Positions 25,987 through 36,206 of a DNA stretch of 64,000 nucleotides are shown one piece after another. The notes under the pieces were generated by a model. It was not told the origin of the DNA and did not search any database. It worked only from the letters and a program-made list of their open reading frames with translations. Position numbers and translations under genes: made by a program. This stretch comes from Lacimicrobium alkaliphilum (GTDB lineage: Bacteria; Pseudomonadota; Gammaproteobacteria; Enterobacterales; Alteromonadaceae): contig NZ_CP013650.1 of the NCBI RefSeq assembly GCF_001466725.1, positions 1,116,001 to 1,180,000 of the forward strand. Reading direction: 5' to 3'. The stretch's first letter is position 1. Each line of letters starts with the position of its first letter.

Positions 25987-28761
25987 ATGAGAATGCGACA
26001 ATTGCTGATAGTAGGTTTGGCATGTTACTTGTCGTCAACTGTTCTGTGGGCTTCTGATTTTCAGCAGGTTCAGATTAAAGGACCGAAACATTCCGATCGC
26101 CAGTATTCCGGGGTCGAGTATGGGCCCATCGAGTCCAGTGATACCCTCTGGAGCATCGCCCGCCGTTATCGCCAGAATAATGATCTGAGTATCTACCAGG
26201 TCATGGCCGCCATCTATGAACTCAATCCGGACGCCTTTGAACAGCAAAACCTGAATCTGATGATCGATGGCTCTGTGCTCAGACTTCCGAGCGAAGCGTA
26301 CATTGCCCGCATCGATGCGGATGAGGCACAACGTCGAGCAGAAGAGGATGAACAACGCTGGCGGGAGGCCCGCGGGGCAGAGGGGCAGACAGTCAATATA
26401 AAACCCGCCAAGCAGGTTGCCAGTACAGAGGATCTATCCGCAGCTCGTCAGGCACTGGAGGCACAACTTCAGAACCTTGACAGGCAAAACCGTAACGAAT
26501 TTGAGCAATTGAGGCGGCAAATTTCTGCCTCAATTGAATCCGTACAAGCCTTGTTGGATGACAATGAACGGGTTTATGGCCGTCTGGATGCGGTCAATGA
26601 AGACATTGAAGAACTGCGTAATCGTATTGGTCAGGAAGGTGAGATTCAGCAGCAAATGGGCCAGTTACTGGCGCTGCAGAACGAATTACTGGCCAGATCC
26701 GAACAGCAACAGGCTAAAGAGCAACAAAAGGCCTGGTATCAGCATCCGGCACTGAAGATAGCCGCCGGTATTATCCCTTCACTGTTGCTGCTTGGCGGTC
26801 TGTTTATGTGGCTCAGACGCCGTCAGTCAGAGCCGGCCTCAGAACCCGCCCCAGTTAACAAGAGCGAGGCACCGGCTGCTGTTGCTGAAGACAATCAGAT
26901 GGATGATCTGTCCGATGCGCTGACCGAAGAGATGTCCGATGATTTCGATGAGCCGGATCAGGATGATGACGACCTGTTCGGTGAGGAATTACTCGATGAT
27001 GTCCTTACTGATGAATTAGAAGAGTCTCTGGATGCGGCGCTGGAAGATGAGCTGGAGAATTTCGACGATCTTGCCGACGAGATGTTGGTGCCAGAAGATA
27101 AGGAAGAGGAAGAACAGCCAGAGCGTGAGGAAGATGAACAAAGCTCTCAGGAACAGGACGACCTTGATGATTTATTTGCCGAAGACAACGACGATGAGGC
27201 CATCGACTTGTCTGAGCTGGATGATGAGGACGAACAAACCGCTGAGCCAGAGACGGAAGACGAGGTTGCAGATGATTTTGAGCAACTGGAAGAGCCGGAT
27301 GAAGACGACCTCTCTGCCGACGCCGATACAGGTGCAGATGCGGACAGCACCGAAGATGAAAAGCCGGAAATCAGTATTGATGAATTACTGGATGAACCGG
27401 TATCCAAAGATACTCAGGAATCCGATGATGAGTCCGATGATTTTGTCGAAAAGCTGGAAAAATCAGAGCAGCTCAGCGATGAGCTGATCGGCGAACTGGA
27501 TCAGGAAATTACCACTAAAAATCAGCAGTTGGATGAACTGACTGATGATCTGCTGGGTGAGCTGGAACAGGCTGACACCATGCAGGACGAGCTTTCTGAT
27601 GAACTGCTTGAAGAGCTGTCAGATGAAGGGGATGAATCTGAGGAGCAGGCTGACCTTCAGGACACTATTTCCGATGAGTTACTCGAAGAATTAGGAGAAG
27701 AGGCGGCAGAAGATGAGTCTCCTGAGGCTGATGCGCAGGACGAGTTGTCAGATGAATTACTTGAAGAGCTGGCTACCGGGGGTAGTGATGAGCAGCCAGA
27801 GGATACTGTTGAACAGCAGGATGAAACTGGCACATCGGAACAAGATGCTGAACCGGATGATCAGGAAGCCGCGGCTTCACAATCTGTAGAGGATGAAGCT
27901 GCTGAAGAAGCAGTGACCGATGGGGAAGCGCCTGATACAGCGCAGGCGGATACAACAGAGCAACAGGACACTGAAGATAAGGCTGACGAAGATGATGAGG
28001 CTTCGCAACAGGAACTGGATGCAATGCTCGAAGCCGAATTTGAGCAGAATGAACAGAATCTGGCTGATGATGCTTCTGATGAGTTTGAAGAGCTTGACCA
28101 GGTCTTAGAGCAGAATAAGGATGAGCCTGATACCGATGATGAGGTGACTGATACTGAGGCCTCGCAGAGTGAGTCTGAGCGTACTGAGCAAAAAGAATCA
28201 CAGGTTGATGACGAGCTGGAGAAAGAGCTTAACGAATTACCCGATCTCGGTGACTGGCTTCAAAGCCATGAACAGGGCAAGCAGGACAAGGAAGCGAATT
28301 CGGATCACGAACTGCTGGATGAACTTGAATCTTCTGATTTTGATGAAATGCTCGAGTCCATGGAGCAGGACGAGGATCAGGAGTCGGATCTTGATATTGA
28401 AACCCTGCTCAATGAGCAACTGGCTGAGCCGGAAGCGCCGGAACCTCTTGCTGATACTGAAGATGATTTTCTGGACATCGACGCGCTGTTAAATGAGAGC
28501 GTGGAGGCAGAAGAGGATGACAGTGAAGAAAAACCAATAAATCTTGATACGGCACTGGGCAGCTATGCCGGTGGTGATAAAGATGAAGAGTTGATGGATG
28601 TTGATAACGACAATGGCATGGGCGCTAAACTGGATCTGGCCCGGGCTTATCTGGAAATGGAAGACAATGAATCCGCCATCGAATTGTTGCAGCAGGTGGT
28701 GGAGAAAGGCGATGGGGAACAACAGGAAGAAGCCAAAGCCATACTGGATAAACTGCTGTAA
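25987..28761 (+). CDS. fimV: HubP/FimV-type polar landmark protein
   Basis: A 924-residue cell-pole organiser; homologues position chemotaxis arrays, flagella, type IV pili and chromosome origins. The N-terminal signal region (about 1-22) precedes a LysM-like peptidoglycan-binding domain (DTLWSIARRYRQ to DGSVLRLP, about 52-101). A coiled coil follows (about 145-250), then one membrane helix (256-275), a long acidic cytoplasmic region of about 560 residues with repeats of the type DELSDELLEEL, and the conserved C-terminal TPR-like FimV domain (GAKLDLARAYLEM to the end). Its position between asd and truA matches hubP in Vibrio. RBS AAGGAC precedes the ATG; an alternative ATG lies two codons later. 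Confidence 0.93.
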   Translation: MRMRQLLIVGLACYLSSTVLWASDFQQVQIKGPKHSDRQYSGVEYGPIESSDTLWSIARRYRQNNDLSIYQVMAAIYELNPDAFEQQNLNLMIDGSVLRLPSEAYIARIDADEAQRRAEEDEQRWREARGAEGQTVNIKPAKQVASTEDLSAARQALEAQLQNLDRQNRNEFEQLRRQISASIESVQALLDDNERVYGRLDAVNEDIEELRNRIGQEGEIQQQMGQLLALQNELLARSEQQQAKEQQKAWYQHPALKIAAGIIPSLLLLGGLFMWLRRRQSEPASEPAPVNKSEAPAAVAEDNQMDDLSDALTEEMSDDFDEPDQDDDDLFGEELLDDVLTDELEESLDAALEDELENFDDLADEMLVPEDKEEEEQPEREEDEQSSQEQDDLDDLFAEDNDDEAIDLSELDDEDEQTAEPETEDEVADDFEQLEEPDEDDLSADADTGADADSTEDEKPEISIDELLDEPVSKDTQESDDESDDFVEKLEKSEQLSDELIGELDQEITTKNQQLDELTDDLLGELEQADTMQDELSDELLEELSDEGDESEEQADLQDTISDELLEELGEEAAEDESPEADAQDELSDELLEELATGGSDEQPEDTVEQQDETGTSEQDAEPDDQEAAASQSVEDEAAEEAVTDGEAPDTAQADTTEQQDTEDKADEDDEASQQELDAMLEAEFEQNEQNLADDASDEFEELDQVLEQNKDEPDTDDEVTDTEASQSESERTEQKESQVDDELEKELNELPDLGDWLQSHEQGKQDKEANSDHELLDELESSDFDEMLESMEQDEDQESDLDIETLLNEQLAEPEAPEPLADTEDDFLDIDALLNESVEAEEDDSEEKPINLDTALGSYAGGDKDEELMDVDNDNGMGAKLDLARAYLEMEDNESAIELLQQVVEKGDGEQQEEAKAILDKLL

Positions 28762-28795
28762 TTATCTTCACTGCCAACCGCAGTAAAAGCAGAAA

Positions 28796-29006
28796 AAGAA
28801 TTATTCACCACTGAGACACAGAGGGCAAAGAGAAGAGCTACTCAGCGTCTTTACGGTGAATTATGGCATCAAAATTAAATTCTATCTCGCAGAAGACGCA
28901 GAGGTTTTACGGCTTGTATTCTCCGCGTTCTTTGCGGCTCTGCGGTGAAGGCTTTTTTATTCATAATTCCATCACTCCCTCTGTGCCTCCGTGGTGAATC
29001 TTTAAT
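28796..29006. repeat. Mosaic of intergenic palindromic modules, cluster 3
   Basis: The modules include CACCACTGAGACACAGAGG near 28807, CGCAGAAGACGCAGAGG near 28888 facing CTCCGCGTTCTTTGCGG near 28921, the AT-rich TTCATAATTCC near 28960, and CTCTGTGCCTCCGTGG near 28979. The 67-bp segment 28887-28953 matches 35245-35311 at 66 positions. The cluster lies between hubP and truA; no hairpin here has the T-run of a classical terminator. Confidence 0.85.
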
Positions 29007-29075
29007 AGAGGCCTCTCGCATCCTATTCTGCTTTGGGTATAATCCCACGCAAATTGAATATCAAAGCAGAGCAGC

Positions 29076-29870
29076 ATGCGCATTGCCTTAGGGGTCGAAT
29101 ACGACGGTTCCGGCTATTATGGCTGGCAGCGGCAACGTGAAGTCAACAGTGTTCAGCAGGAGCTGGAAACGGCCCTGAGCCGGATCGCCGATGAAACCAT
29201 TGAATTACAGTGTGCCGGTCGCACCGATGCCGGCGTGCACGCCACCGGTCAGGTGGTACATTTTGATGTGCAGGCCGAGCGGCCGATGCGGGCCTGGACC
29301 ATGGGCATGAATGCCAATTTGCCGGATAGCATTGCGGTGAAATGGGCACAACAGGTAGATGACGATTTCCATGCCCGCTTTTCTGCTACTGCCAGACGCT
29401 ATCGCTATATTATCTATAATCATGCCTATCGCCCCGGCATTCTGCGTCAGGGGGTAACCCATTATCACCGGCCACTGGATGTTGACAGAATGCAGCAGGC
29501 GGCAAATTGTTTACTTGGTGAGCATGATTTCAGCGCATTCAGGGCGGCGATTTGTCAATCCAAATCGCCGTTTCGCCATATCAGTCATCTGCGGCTGTGG
29601 CGGCAGGGTGATTATGTGGTGTTGGAAATCAAGGCCAATGCTTTTTTGCATCATATGGTACGCAATATCACCGGCTCGCTGCTGGATATTGGCAGCGGTC
29701 GCCAGCCGATTGACTGGATGCAGGAATTATTAGAGGGTAAAGACAGGGAAAAGGCAGCGGCAACAGCCAAACCCAATGGTTTATACCTGACAGAGGTCAC
29801 CTATCCGGTGGAATTCGGGCTGCCGGAATCATCGGCCGGGCCATTGTTCCTGCAGGAGGAAAGCTGCTAA
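29076..29870 (+). CDS. truA: tRNA pseudouridine(38-40) synthase
   Basis: Isomerises uridines 38-40 in the anticodon arm of many tRNAs. The 264-residue protein has the catalytic aspartate in [14 protein letters not shown] (D51), the RNA-contact ATARRYRY and the C-terminal [14 protein letters not shown]. It heads the conserved series truA-accD-folC-dedD-cvpA-purF. AccD starts 120 bp later and probably has its own promoter. Confidence 0.96.
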   Translation: MRIALGVEYDGSGYYGWQRQREVNSVQQELETALSRIADETIELQCAGRTDAGVHATGQVVHFDVQAERPMRAWTMGMNANLPDSIAVKWAQQVDDDFHARFSATARRYRYIIYNHAYRPGILRQGVTHYHRPLDVDRMQQAANCLLGEHDFSAFRAAICQSKSPFRHISHLRLWRQGDYVVLEIKANAFLHHMVRNITGSLLDIGSGRQPIDWMQELLEGKDREKAAATAKPNGLYLTEVTYPVEFGLPESSAGPLFLQEESC

Positions 29871-29990
29871 GACCAGTTTTTTTTCGGTTTACGGCGGATT
29901 TATGCTTTAATGGCGCCAATTTGGCGTGCAATTTCAGCCGCCGTGTAATCAGTGCTAAATTTAATTCTTTAAAGCATTTGAAGGGTCTCC

Positions 29991-30842
29991 ATGAGCTGGA
30001 TTCAGAAAATACTACCTCGTACCCAGTCGTCATCCGGAAAAGCGAATGTGCCGGAGGGTGTCTGGACCCAATGTAATCAGTGTGGTGCGACGCTTTATCG
30101 TCAGGAGCTGGAGCGACAGCTGGAAGTCTGTCCTAAGTGCGACAATCACATGCGTATCACCGCCCGTGCCCGTATCAACAGTTTTCTCGATCAGGGCGAG
30201 CGTCAGGAACTGGGGGCCGAACTGGAACCTCAGGATATACTCAAGTTTAAAGACTCCAAGAAATATAAAGACAGGATCAGTGCGGCGCAGAAGAGCACCA
30301 ATGAAAAAGATGCACTGGTGGTGGTCAGAGGAAAACTCAATGGCATGCCGGTGGTTGTAGCGGCCTTTGAATTTGCCTTTATGGGCGGCTCTATGGCTTC
30401 GGTAGTGGGTGCCCGCTTTGTCAAAGCCGTTGAATGCTGTATTGAGAATAATATGCCACTGGTCTGTTTTTCTACCAGTGGCGGTGCCCGGATGCAGGAA
30501 GCGCTGTTGTCTTTGATGCAGATGGCAAAAACCAGCGCGGCCCTGGCCAGATTGAGTGAGAAGGGACTGCCTTATATTTCTGTGCTGACCGACCCTACCA
30601 TGGGTGGTGTGTCGGCGAGTCTGGCTATGCTGGGGGATGTGAATGTTGCCGAGCCAAAGGCCCTGATCGGTTTTGCCGGTCCCAGGGTGATCGAGCAGAC
30701 GGTTCGCGAAACTCTGCCGCCGGGCTTTCAGCGTAGTGAATTCCTGCTCGAGAAAGGTGCCATCGATATGATCGTCGATCGCCGTCAGTTGCGGGATAAA
30801 CTTTATAGCGTATTAAGCAAACTGCATCACCAGCACCACTGA
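29991..30842 (+). CDS. accD: Acetyl-CoA carboxylase carboxyltransferase subunit beta
   Basis: Transfers the carboxyl group from carboxybiotin to acetyl-CoA, together with AccA, in the first step of fatty acid synthesis. The 283-residue protein has the N-terminal four-cysteine zinc ribbon (C28, C31, C47, C50; CNQCGATLY and [10 protein letters not shown]) and the crotonase-type core with GGARMQEA and [15 protein letters not shown]. FolC begins 2 nt after its stop, so the two are co-translated. Confidence 0.96.
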   Translation: MSWIQKILPRTQSSSGKANVPEGVWTQCNQCGATLYRQELERQLEVCPKCDNHMRITARARINSFLDQGERQELGAELEPQDILKFKDSKKYKDRISAAQKSTNEKDALVVVRGKLNGMPVVVAAFEFAFMGGSMASVVGARFVKAVECCIENNMPLVCFSTSGGARMQEALLSLMQMAKTSAALARLSEKGLPYISVLTDPTMGGVSASLAMLGDVNVAEPKALIGFAGPRVIEQTVRETLPPGFQRSEFLLEKGAIDMIVDRRQLRDKLYSVLSKLHHQHH

Positions 30843-30844
30843 AC

Positions 30845-32098
30845 ATGAACCAGCCTCTGACCGGCCAGCCGCAGGATCTCAGTGGCTGGCTGTCTTATCT
30901 TGAGTCCATACACCCTTCCTCCATTGATATGGGGCTCGAGCGGGTACGCATGGTATTTGAACGCTTATGCCTGGATTTCAGTCACAGTCAAATCATCACA
31001 GTGGCCGGTACTAATGGTAAAGGTACTACCTGTGCGATGATTGAGCAGGGGCTAATGCTGGCAGGAAAATCCACAGCCGTATACAGCTCCCCGCACCTGC
31101 TCGATTACCGTGAACGGGTCAGAATCAATAATACTATGCTGTCTGAGCAGTCTCACTGTCAGGCTTTTGCTCTTGTTGAGCAGGCCAGAGGCGATATCAG
31201 CCTGACCTACTTTGAGTTTGGTACGCTGGCGGCACTGGTGCTGATCGCTCAAAGCCAGCCGGACTATGTGATTCTTGAAGTGGGTCTGGGCGGGCGACTG
31301 GATGCGGTTAATATTGTGGATGCCGGAATTGCGGTGATAACGACCATTGGATTGGATCATCAGGATTATCTGGGCACAGACACAGAACAAATTGGTGCTG
31401 AGAAGTCCGGTATATTGCGTCAGGGTTGTCTGGCTGTTATCGGAGAACCACAGCCACCCCAATCTGTGGTTAATGCCGTTGCAACGAATGCCGCCAGTGC
31501 GTTCTGGCAGGGCCGGGAGTTTAGTTATCAGATTGGTGGTCAGCAATTTACCTGGCGTTCCGGCTCCGGCTTGGAGAAGACGGGACCTTTACCCGCCATT
31601 CCGCCAGCCAATGCTGCTACCGCACTCAAAGTGCTTGAGTTGACAGGGCTGCTGGATAAGATTGATGTCCCCGGATTATTACGACAGGTAAGTGTACCCG
31701 GGCGCTGCCAGTTACTCGCAAGCAAACCTGATGTGCTGGTGGATGTGGCTCATAATCCTCAGGCGGTGAAGTATTTGTGTGAGCAACTCAAAGGGCGCAA
31801 CTGGCAACGTCTGCATTTGGTGGTGGGCATGCTTAAGGATAAAGATATCAGGGGCTGCTTTGAATTACTGATACCCTTCAAACCCATCTGGTATCTGGCT
31901 GATTTACCTGGCCCCCGTGCTGCCACGGCTGGAACACTTGCCAGTTATCTTCCCGGGCAGGACAATGTGTTTACATATAATAATGTACAGTCAGCCTATC
32001 AGCGGGCCTGCGAGAATGCCGCTGAAGATGATGTGATACTGGTATTCGGGTCTTTTCTGACCCTGGCTGAAGTAATGGAGTCGGACAATGGCCGATAA
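30845..32098 (+). CDS. folC: Bifunctional folylpolyglutamate/dihydrofolate synthase
   Basis: Adds glutamate to dihydropteroate and polyglutamate tails to folates. The 417-residue Mur-ligase-like protein has the P-loop VAGTNGKGTTCAM (about 53-65), the SSPHLLDYRERVRIN block, the omega-loop region FEFGTLAAL and GLDHQDYLGTDTEQI, and the C-terminal DVAHNPQAVKYL. It lies 2 nt after accD and overlaps dedD by 11 nt. Confidence 0.95.
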   Translation: MNQPLTGQPQDLSGWLSYLESIHPSSIDMGLERVRMVFERLCLDFSHSQIITVAGTNGKGTTCAMIEQGLMLAGKSTAVYSSPHLLDYRERVRINNTMLSEQSHCQAFALVEQARGDISLTYFEFGTLAALVLIAQSQPDYVILEVGLGGRLDAVNIVDAGIAVITTIGLDHQDYLGTDTEQIGAEKSGILRQGCLAVIGEPQPPQSVVNAVATNAASAFWQGREFSYQIGGQQFTWRSGSGLEKTGPLPAIPPANAATALKVLELTGLLDKIDVPGLLRQVSVPGRCQLLASKPDVLVDVAHNPQAVKYLCEQLKGRNWQRLHLVVGMLKDKDIRGCFELLIPFKPIWYLADLPGPRAATAGTLASYLPGQDNVFTYNNVQSAYQRACENAAEDDVILVFGSFLTLAEVMESDNGR

Positions 32099-32732
32099 TG
32101 AGGAAAAAAACACACAACGGGGCGGTTCAGCCTTTCAGAACCGGCTGGTTGGCACGGTGATCCTGGTGGCGCTGGCGGTAATTTTCCTGCCGGATATTTT
32201 TGATGGTGAAAAAGTGTCTCACAAGGATAGGTTTGTGGAGTTGCCCAAAAGACCCTCTGCAATTGAGATCGAAGAGCCAGGCTCTTTTCCTCGCCAGCAG
32301 GTAGCGGATCGTGTCAGCCGGAAAGTGGAGATTGTTGATGATGTGGCGGTGGATGATCCTCAGTCTGCCGGTGAGCCAGTTACAACAGAACCGGAACAGC
32401 AAACAGCGGTAGCGCCCCCGGAGAATAACGTCAATAACAGCGAACCCAGGCAGGGTGACTATCCGGTAGAAGATACAGCAGCGGCGGAACAGAGTGGATG
32501 GGTTATACAGCTTGGCAGTTTTCGTCATGAGAAAAATGTGGCGGAGCTGATGAGTAAGCTGGAAGAAGGTGGATATCGGGCCTTTAAGCGTAAAGTCCAG
32601 ACCAGTTCCGGTACACTGACTAAAGTTTTTGTCGGTCCCGACCTGCAAAAAGAAGCACTGGAACAGAGAGTGGCGGATTTGAATAAGCTTACCGGACTGC
32701 AGGGTAAAGTGACGGCTTACTCTGTAGAGTGA
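32088..32732 (+). CDS. dedD: DedD-type SPOR domain protein
   Basis: A septal-ring protein that binds denuded peptidoglycan at the division site. The 214-residue chain has a short cytoplasmic start, one membrane helix (LVGTVILVALAVIFLPDIF, about 21-39), a polar acidic linker and a C-terminal SPOR domain from about residue 139 (WVIQLGSFRHEKNVAELMSK, KVFVGPDLQKEAL). It lies between folC and cvpA, as in enterics, and its ATG overlaps folC by 11 nt. Confidence 0.92.
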   Translation: MADNEEKNTQRGGSAFQNRLVGTVILVALAVIFLPDIFDGEKVSHKDRFVELPKRPSAIEIEEPGSFPRQQVADRVSRKVEIVDDVAVDDPQSAGEPVTTEPEQQTAVAPPENNVNNSEPRQGDYPVEDTAAAEQSGWVIQLGSFRHEKNVAELMSKLEEGGYRAFKRKVQTSSGTLTKVFVGPDLQKEALEQRVADLNKLTGLQGKVTAYSVE

Positions 32733-32838
32733 ATAATTTCAGTGTAATAAAGAAGGCTTATTAGCGACTGCGGATAATTGAGATTTTCCTGCAACCTTTT
32801 GTTAGAATGCGCCCGGCAATTTTCAATCGAAATACGGC

Positions 32839-33345
32839 ATGAATTGGATCGACTACTGCATTCTCGGCATTATCGCCCTGTCTACCCTGATCAGTCTGGT
32901 CAGGGGCTTTGTCAAAGAGGCCATTTCGCTCGCCGTTTGGTTTGCGGCCTTTTTTATCGCCAGTCAGTTTTATCTTGATCTGGCCGCTCATCTGACCAAT
33001 TTTTCCGACCCTATGATCCGCAGCGCGGTGGCTATCGCCATTCTCTTTGTAGTAACCCTGATATTGGGGGGCCTGCTCAATTATATCGTCGGGCAGATGG
33101 TTGAGTATACTGGCTTGTCGGGCACGGACAGGGCCCTTGGTGCGGTATTCGGATTATTACGTGGGGCACTGATTGTCAGTGCACTGCTGTTTTTTATGGA
33201 CGCCTTCACGGCATTTCCGGACTCGGCATGGTGGCAGCGCTCCCTGTTGATCCCGGAGTTCAGGGTCGTGATCGAATGGTTCTTCGAATATCTGCAGAAC
33301 CATTCCAGTTTTTTAAACTCTGAAGAGTCCGCAAAGGCTCTTTAA
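32839..33345 (+). CDS. cvpA: CvpA family membrane protein
   Basis: A 168-residue inner-membrane protein with four predicted helices in the first 120 residues, beginning NWIDYCILGIIALSTLISL. The loop LVRGFVKEAISLAVW and the later GLSGTDRALGAVFGLLRGAL are the conserved CvpA signatures. It was named for colicin V production and is linked to envelope and bile-salt resistance in enterics; the mechanism is not known. It directly precedes purF, its usual partner, by 16 nt. Confidence 0.93.
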   Translation: MNWIDYCILGIIALSTLISLVRGFVKEAISLAVWFAAFFIASQFYLDLAAHLTNFSDPMIRSAVAIAILFVVTLILGGLLNYIVGQMVEYTGLSGTDRALGAVFGLLRGALIVSALLFFMDAFTAFPDSAWWQRSLLIPEFRVVIEWFFEYLQNHSSFLNSEESAKAL

Positions 33346-33361
33346 CTGATAGGTAATTTGC

Positions 33362-34876
33362 ATGTGTGGTATCCTTGGTATCGTAGGTAAAGGCCCGGTA
33401 AATCAGGCTTTGTATGATGGTTTGACCGTTTTACAACATAGAGGACAGGACGCCGCCGGCATTGTCACCGTAGACAACGGTATGTTTCATTTGCGCAAGG
33501 CCAACGGCCTGGTGCGCGACGTTTTCCACAGTCGCCATATGCAGCGGCTAACCGGTAATTTTGGTATTGGTCATGCCCGTTACCCCACAGCGGGCACTTC
33601 AAGCTCCGCTGAAGCGCAGCCGTTTTATGTCAATTCGCCCTTTGGTATCGCCTTTGCTCATAATGGTAACCTGACCAATGCCCATGAGCTTGCTGATGAA
33701 GTGTTTCGCATCGCCCGCCGGCATATTAACACCACATCGGATTCCGAGTTGCTGTTGAATATTTTCGCTCATGAACTGCAGTCCATCGCAGGTCTGACGC
33801 TGCAACCTGACGATGTCTTTCAGGCGGTCAGTCGGGTACATAAGAAAATCAAGGGAGCCTATGCGGTGGTGGCGGCCATCATCGGCAACGGTATGGTGGC
33901 ATTTCGCGACCCTAACGGTATCCGTCCGCTGGCACTGGGTAAGCGTCAGACGGAGCTTGGTGACGAGTATATGGTGGCCTCAGAGAGTGTGGCCCTGGAT
34001 GTGGTGGGTTTCAGCTTTGTGCGTGATGTGGCGCCGGGTGAAGCCATTTATGTGACGGAGGATGGTCAACTGCACACCCGCCAATGCGTTGATAATCCTT
34101 CTCACTCACCCTGTATCTTTGAGTTTGTCTATTTTTCCCGTCCCGATTCCTTTATAGACGGTATCTCCGTGTACGCTTCACGGGTCAATATGGGCCGCAA
34201 GCTAGGACAGAAAATTGCCCGGGAGTGGGCCGATCTGGATATTGATGTGGTGATCCCCATCCCGGAAACCTCGAATGATATCGCCCTGCAGATTGCTCAG
34301 GAGCTGAACCTGCCATATCGTCAGGGATTTGTTAAAAATCGCTATATCGGCCGTACCTTTATTATGCCGGGGCAGACTCAGCGCAGAAAGTCTGTGCGAC
34401 GTAAACTCAACGCCATTTCTTCCGAATTTGCCGGCAAGAATGTGTTGCTGGTGGATGACTCTATTGTGCGCGGTACGACCTCTGAGCAGATTATCACCAT
34501 GGCCAGAGAGTCTGGCGCCAAACGGGTGTATTTTGCCTCTGCCGCTCCGGAGATCCGCTTTCCCAATGTCTATGGCATCGACATGCCTTCGGCCAATGAG
34601 CTGATTGCTTATGGCCGGGAAATTGATGAGATCTGCGAGCTGATTAAAGCCGATGGTCTGATCTTTCAGGATATTGAAGATCTGGTGGAGGCTGTCAGAG
34701 AAGAGAATCCGCAGATTACCCGCTTTGAAACCTCAGTTTTTGATGGCATTTACATTACCGGCGATGTGGATCAGGAGTACCTGAACCGGCTGGATATGTT
34801 ACGCAGTGATAATGCCAAGCAGATCCCACAGATGGAACTATGTAATCTGGAAATGCATAATCTGGACTCGGACTAA
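33362..34876 (+). CDS. purF: Amidophosphoribosyltransferase
   Basis: Makes phosphoribosylamine from PRPP and glutamine, the first committed step of purine synthesis. The 504-residue protein begins MCGILGIVG; Cys2 becomes the nucleophile once methionine is removed. The glutaminase domain shows [11 protein letters not shown] and AHNGNLTN, and the transferase domain has the PRPP loop [15 protein letters not shown] PurR operator could lie before cvpA, but I did not recognise one. Its 3' end abuts a 500-bp repeat region. Confidence 0.96.
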   Translation: MCGILGIVGKGPVNQALYDGLTVLQHRGQDAAGIVTVDNGMFHLRKANGLVRDVFHSRHMQRLTGNFGIGHARYPTAGTSSSAEAQPFYVNSPFGIAFAHNGNLTNAHELADEVFRIARRHINTTSDSELLLNIFAHELQSIAGLTLQPDDVFQAVSRVHKKIKGAYAVVAAIIGNGMVAFRDPNGIRPLALGKRQTELGDEYMVASESVALDVVGFSFVRDVAPGEAIYVTEDGQLHTRQCVDNPSHSPCIFEFVYFSRPDSFIDGISVYASRVNMGRKLGQKIAREWADLDIDVVIPIPETSNDIALQIAQELNLPYRQGFVKNRYIGRTFIMPGQTQRRKSVRRKLNAISSEFAGKNVLLVDDSIVRGTTSEQIITMARESGAKRVYFASAAPEIRFPNVYGIDMPSANELIAYGREIDEICELIKADGLIFQDIEDLVEAVREENPQITRFETSVFDGIYITGDVDQEYLNRLDMLRSDNAKQIPQMELCNLEMHNLDSD

Positions 34877-34880
34877 ACAC

Positions 34881-35340
34881 TAAAAAGAGCATTTCACCAC
34901 GAAAGGCACGAAAAACACGAAAGAAACGCCGTCATCCTGATGAAAATCAGGATCATAATTCGTTAGGGATCTCGCGGAGGCGCAAAGACGCAGAGAAATG
35001 CGGAATGGGCGCTAAGGGCCGACAGTGAATAGCTTTTTATTCATAATTCAGCATTTATCACTAATCATTTCCCCTGCGTCTCTGCGAGAGATCATTATTT
35101 GTTCGTGAATTTAGTGTTTGAAGGCCTTTTACCACGAACCACACGAAAAAATCGCCAGGAGCGATTTTTAACGCCAGCAGTTTAATGGCGGCCCGAAGGG
35201 CGCAGGACAGGGATAGTCCGGAGTAAAAGCTGTTTACCGCCGAGTCGCAGAGGACGCAGAGGTTTTACGGCTTGTATTCTCCGCGTTCTTTGCGGCTCTG
35301 CGGTGAAGGCTCTTTACCTCGAACCACACGAAAGGCAACA
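34881..35340. repeat. Mosaic of intergenic palindromic modules, cluster 4
   Basis: The largest repeat mosaic in the window. It includes CACCACGAAAGGCACG near 34888, a GTCATCCTGAT hairpin at 34931-34954 (22 of 24 bases as at 2032-2055), CGCGGAGGCGCAAAGACGC near 34974, the AT-rich tail TTCATAATTCAGCATT near 35041, CGTGAATTTAGTG near 35105, and GGGCGCAGGACAGGGATAGT near 35199. It ends with the 67-bp unit 35245-35311 shared with 28887-28953. It lies between the convergent purF and Yip1 genes. Confidence 0.87.
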
Positions 35341-35368
35341 AAAAGGCCAGTCTGAGACTGGCCTTTTC
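35341..35368 (-). terminator. Bidirectional terminator after the Yip1 gene
   Basis: AAAAGGCCAGTC pairs with GACTGGCCTTTT around TGA. It lies 20 bp past the stop codon of the minus-strand Yip1 gene, with a T-run in that direction, and can act from either side because both stem ends are A/T-rich. Confidence 0.85.
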
Positions 35369-35387
35369 AGTATGATGTTGACCGTTA

Positions 35388-35987
35388 TCAGGCCATATAT
35401 TCAGGGCCTAATCCCATACTCCAGAGAATCACTGAGGCGGCCATAATCACCACCAGCAGCACCAATCCACAGGTAACCACCGAGCTGGCGTAAATAAAGC
35501 CTTTTTCTTCGGGTATGTGCATAATAATAGGCGTACCTGAATAAAGCAGATAAACAGAGTAAGTCAGGCCTGCCAGACCTACCAGCATCACAAACCACAG
35601 CACCGGATACAATGCAGCAAAACCCACCATAAACAGTGGAGTGGCCGTGTACGCCGCCAGCTCCAGTGACTGGGTGAAAGTCGGTTTGGCATCAAAGGTG
35701 GTGGCCATCCACTGAATCAGATAGGCCAACGCCACAACCCCGGCAATCAGGGCAAAATACATGGCGATGCTCATCATCATGGCACTTTCGTGGGTCAGCT
35801 TGATCAAATCGCCAACACCGATACTCCACCCCAGATGAGCTGCAGAGTAGTAGCTGGTTAATGACGGGATCAGAGCAATAATCAGAATATGTGTCAGGCT
35901 ATGAGACAGGCTCTCATGGCGCTTTTCAATATCCTGCCATTCTTCTTTTGGGTGGGCATACAGGCCCCACAGGTGGTTGAGTATCAT
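35388..35987 (-). CDS. Yip1 family inner-membrane protein
   Basis: A 199-residue integral membrane protein with about five predicted helices, matching the bacterial Yip1 (DUF1282) family. It starts MILNHLWGLYAHPKEEWQDI, the characteristic amphipathic motif before the first helix, and contains HILIIALIPSLTSYYSAA and the short loop MATTFDAKPTFTQSLELAAY. The function of this family is not known. The gene is monocistronic, with its own terminator. Confidence 0.85.
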   Translation of the reverse strand: MILNHLWGLYAHPKEEWQDIEKRHESLSHSLTHILIIALIPSLTSYYSAAHLGWSIGVGDLIKLTHESAMMMSIAMYFALIAGVVALAYLIQWMATTFDAKPTFTQSLELAAYTATPLFMVGFAALYPVLWFVMLVGLAGLTYSVYLLYSGTPIIMHIPEEKGFIYASSVVTCGLVLLVVIMAASVILWSMGLGPEYMA

Positions 35988-36206
35988 AAGTACCTCTCTT
36001 AGCGCAGACAGCTTTTTCTATTTGGCTTGTGCATCGGCACAAGGTTAATAAGATGATATAAGAATAACAAAAAATTAACACTGTTTTTTGACCTGAATCA
36101 TCATCATGGCTGATTATTTGATAAATCTGCTTCTGTTGTTGGTCACTGCAAGCAATTTAACCTCATTGTCGTTAAAATAGCGCCTTTGAAATCAGACAGA
36201 TTTAAG

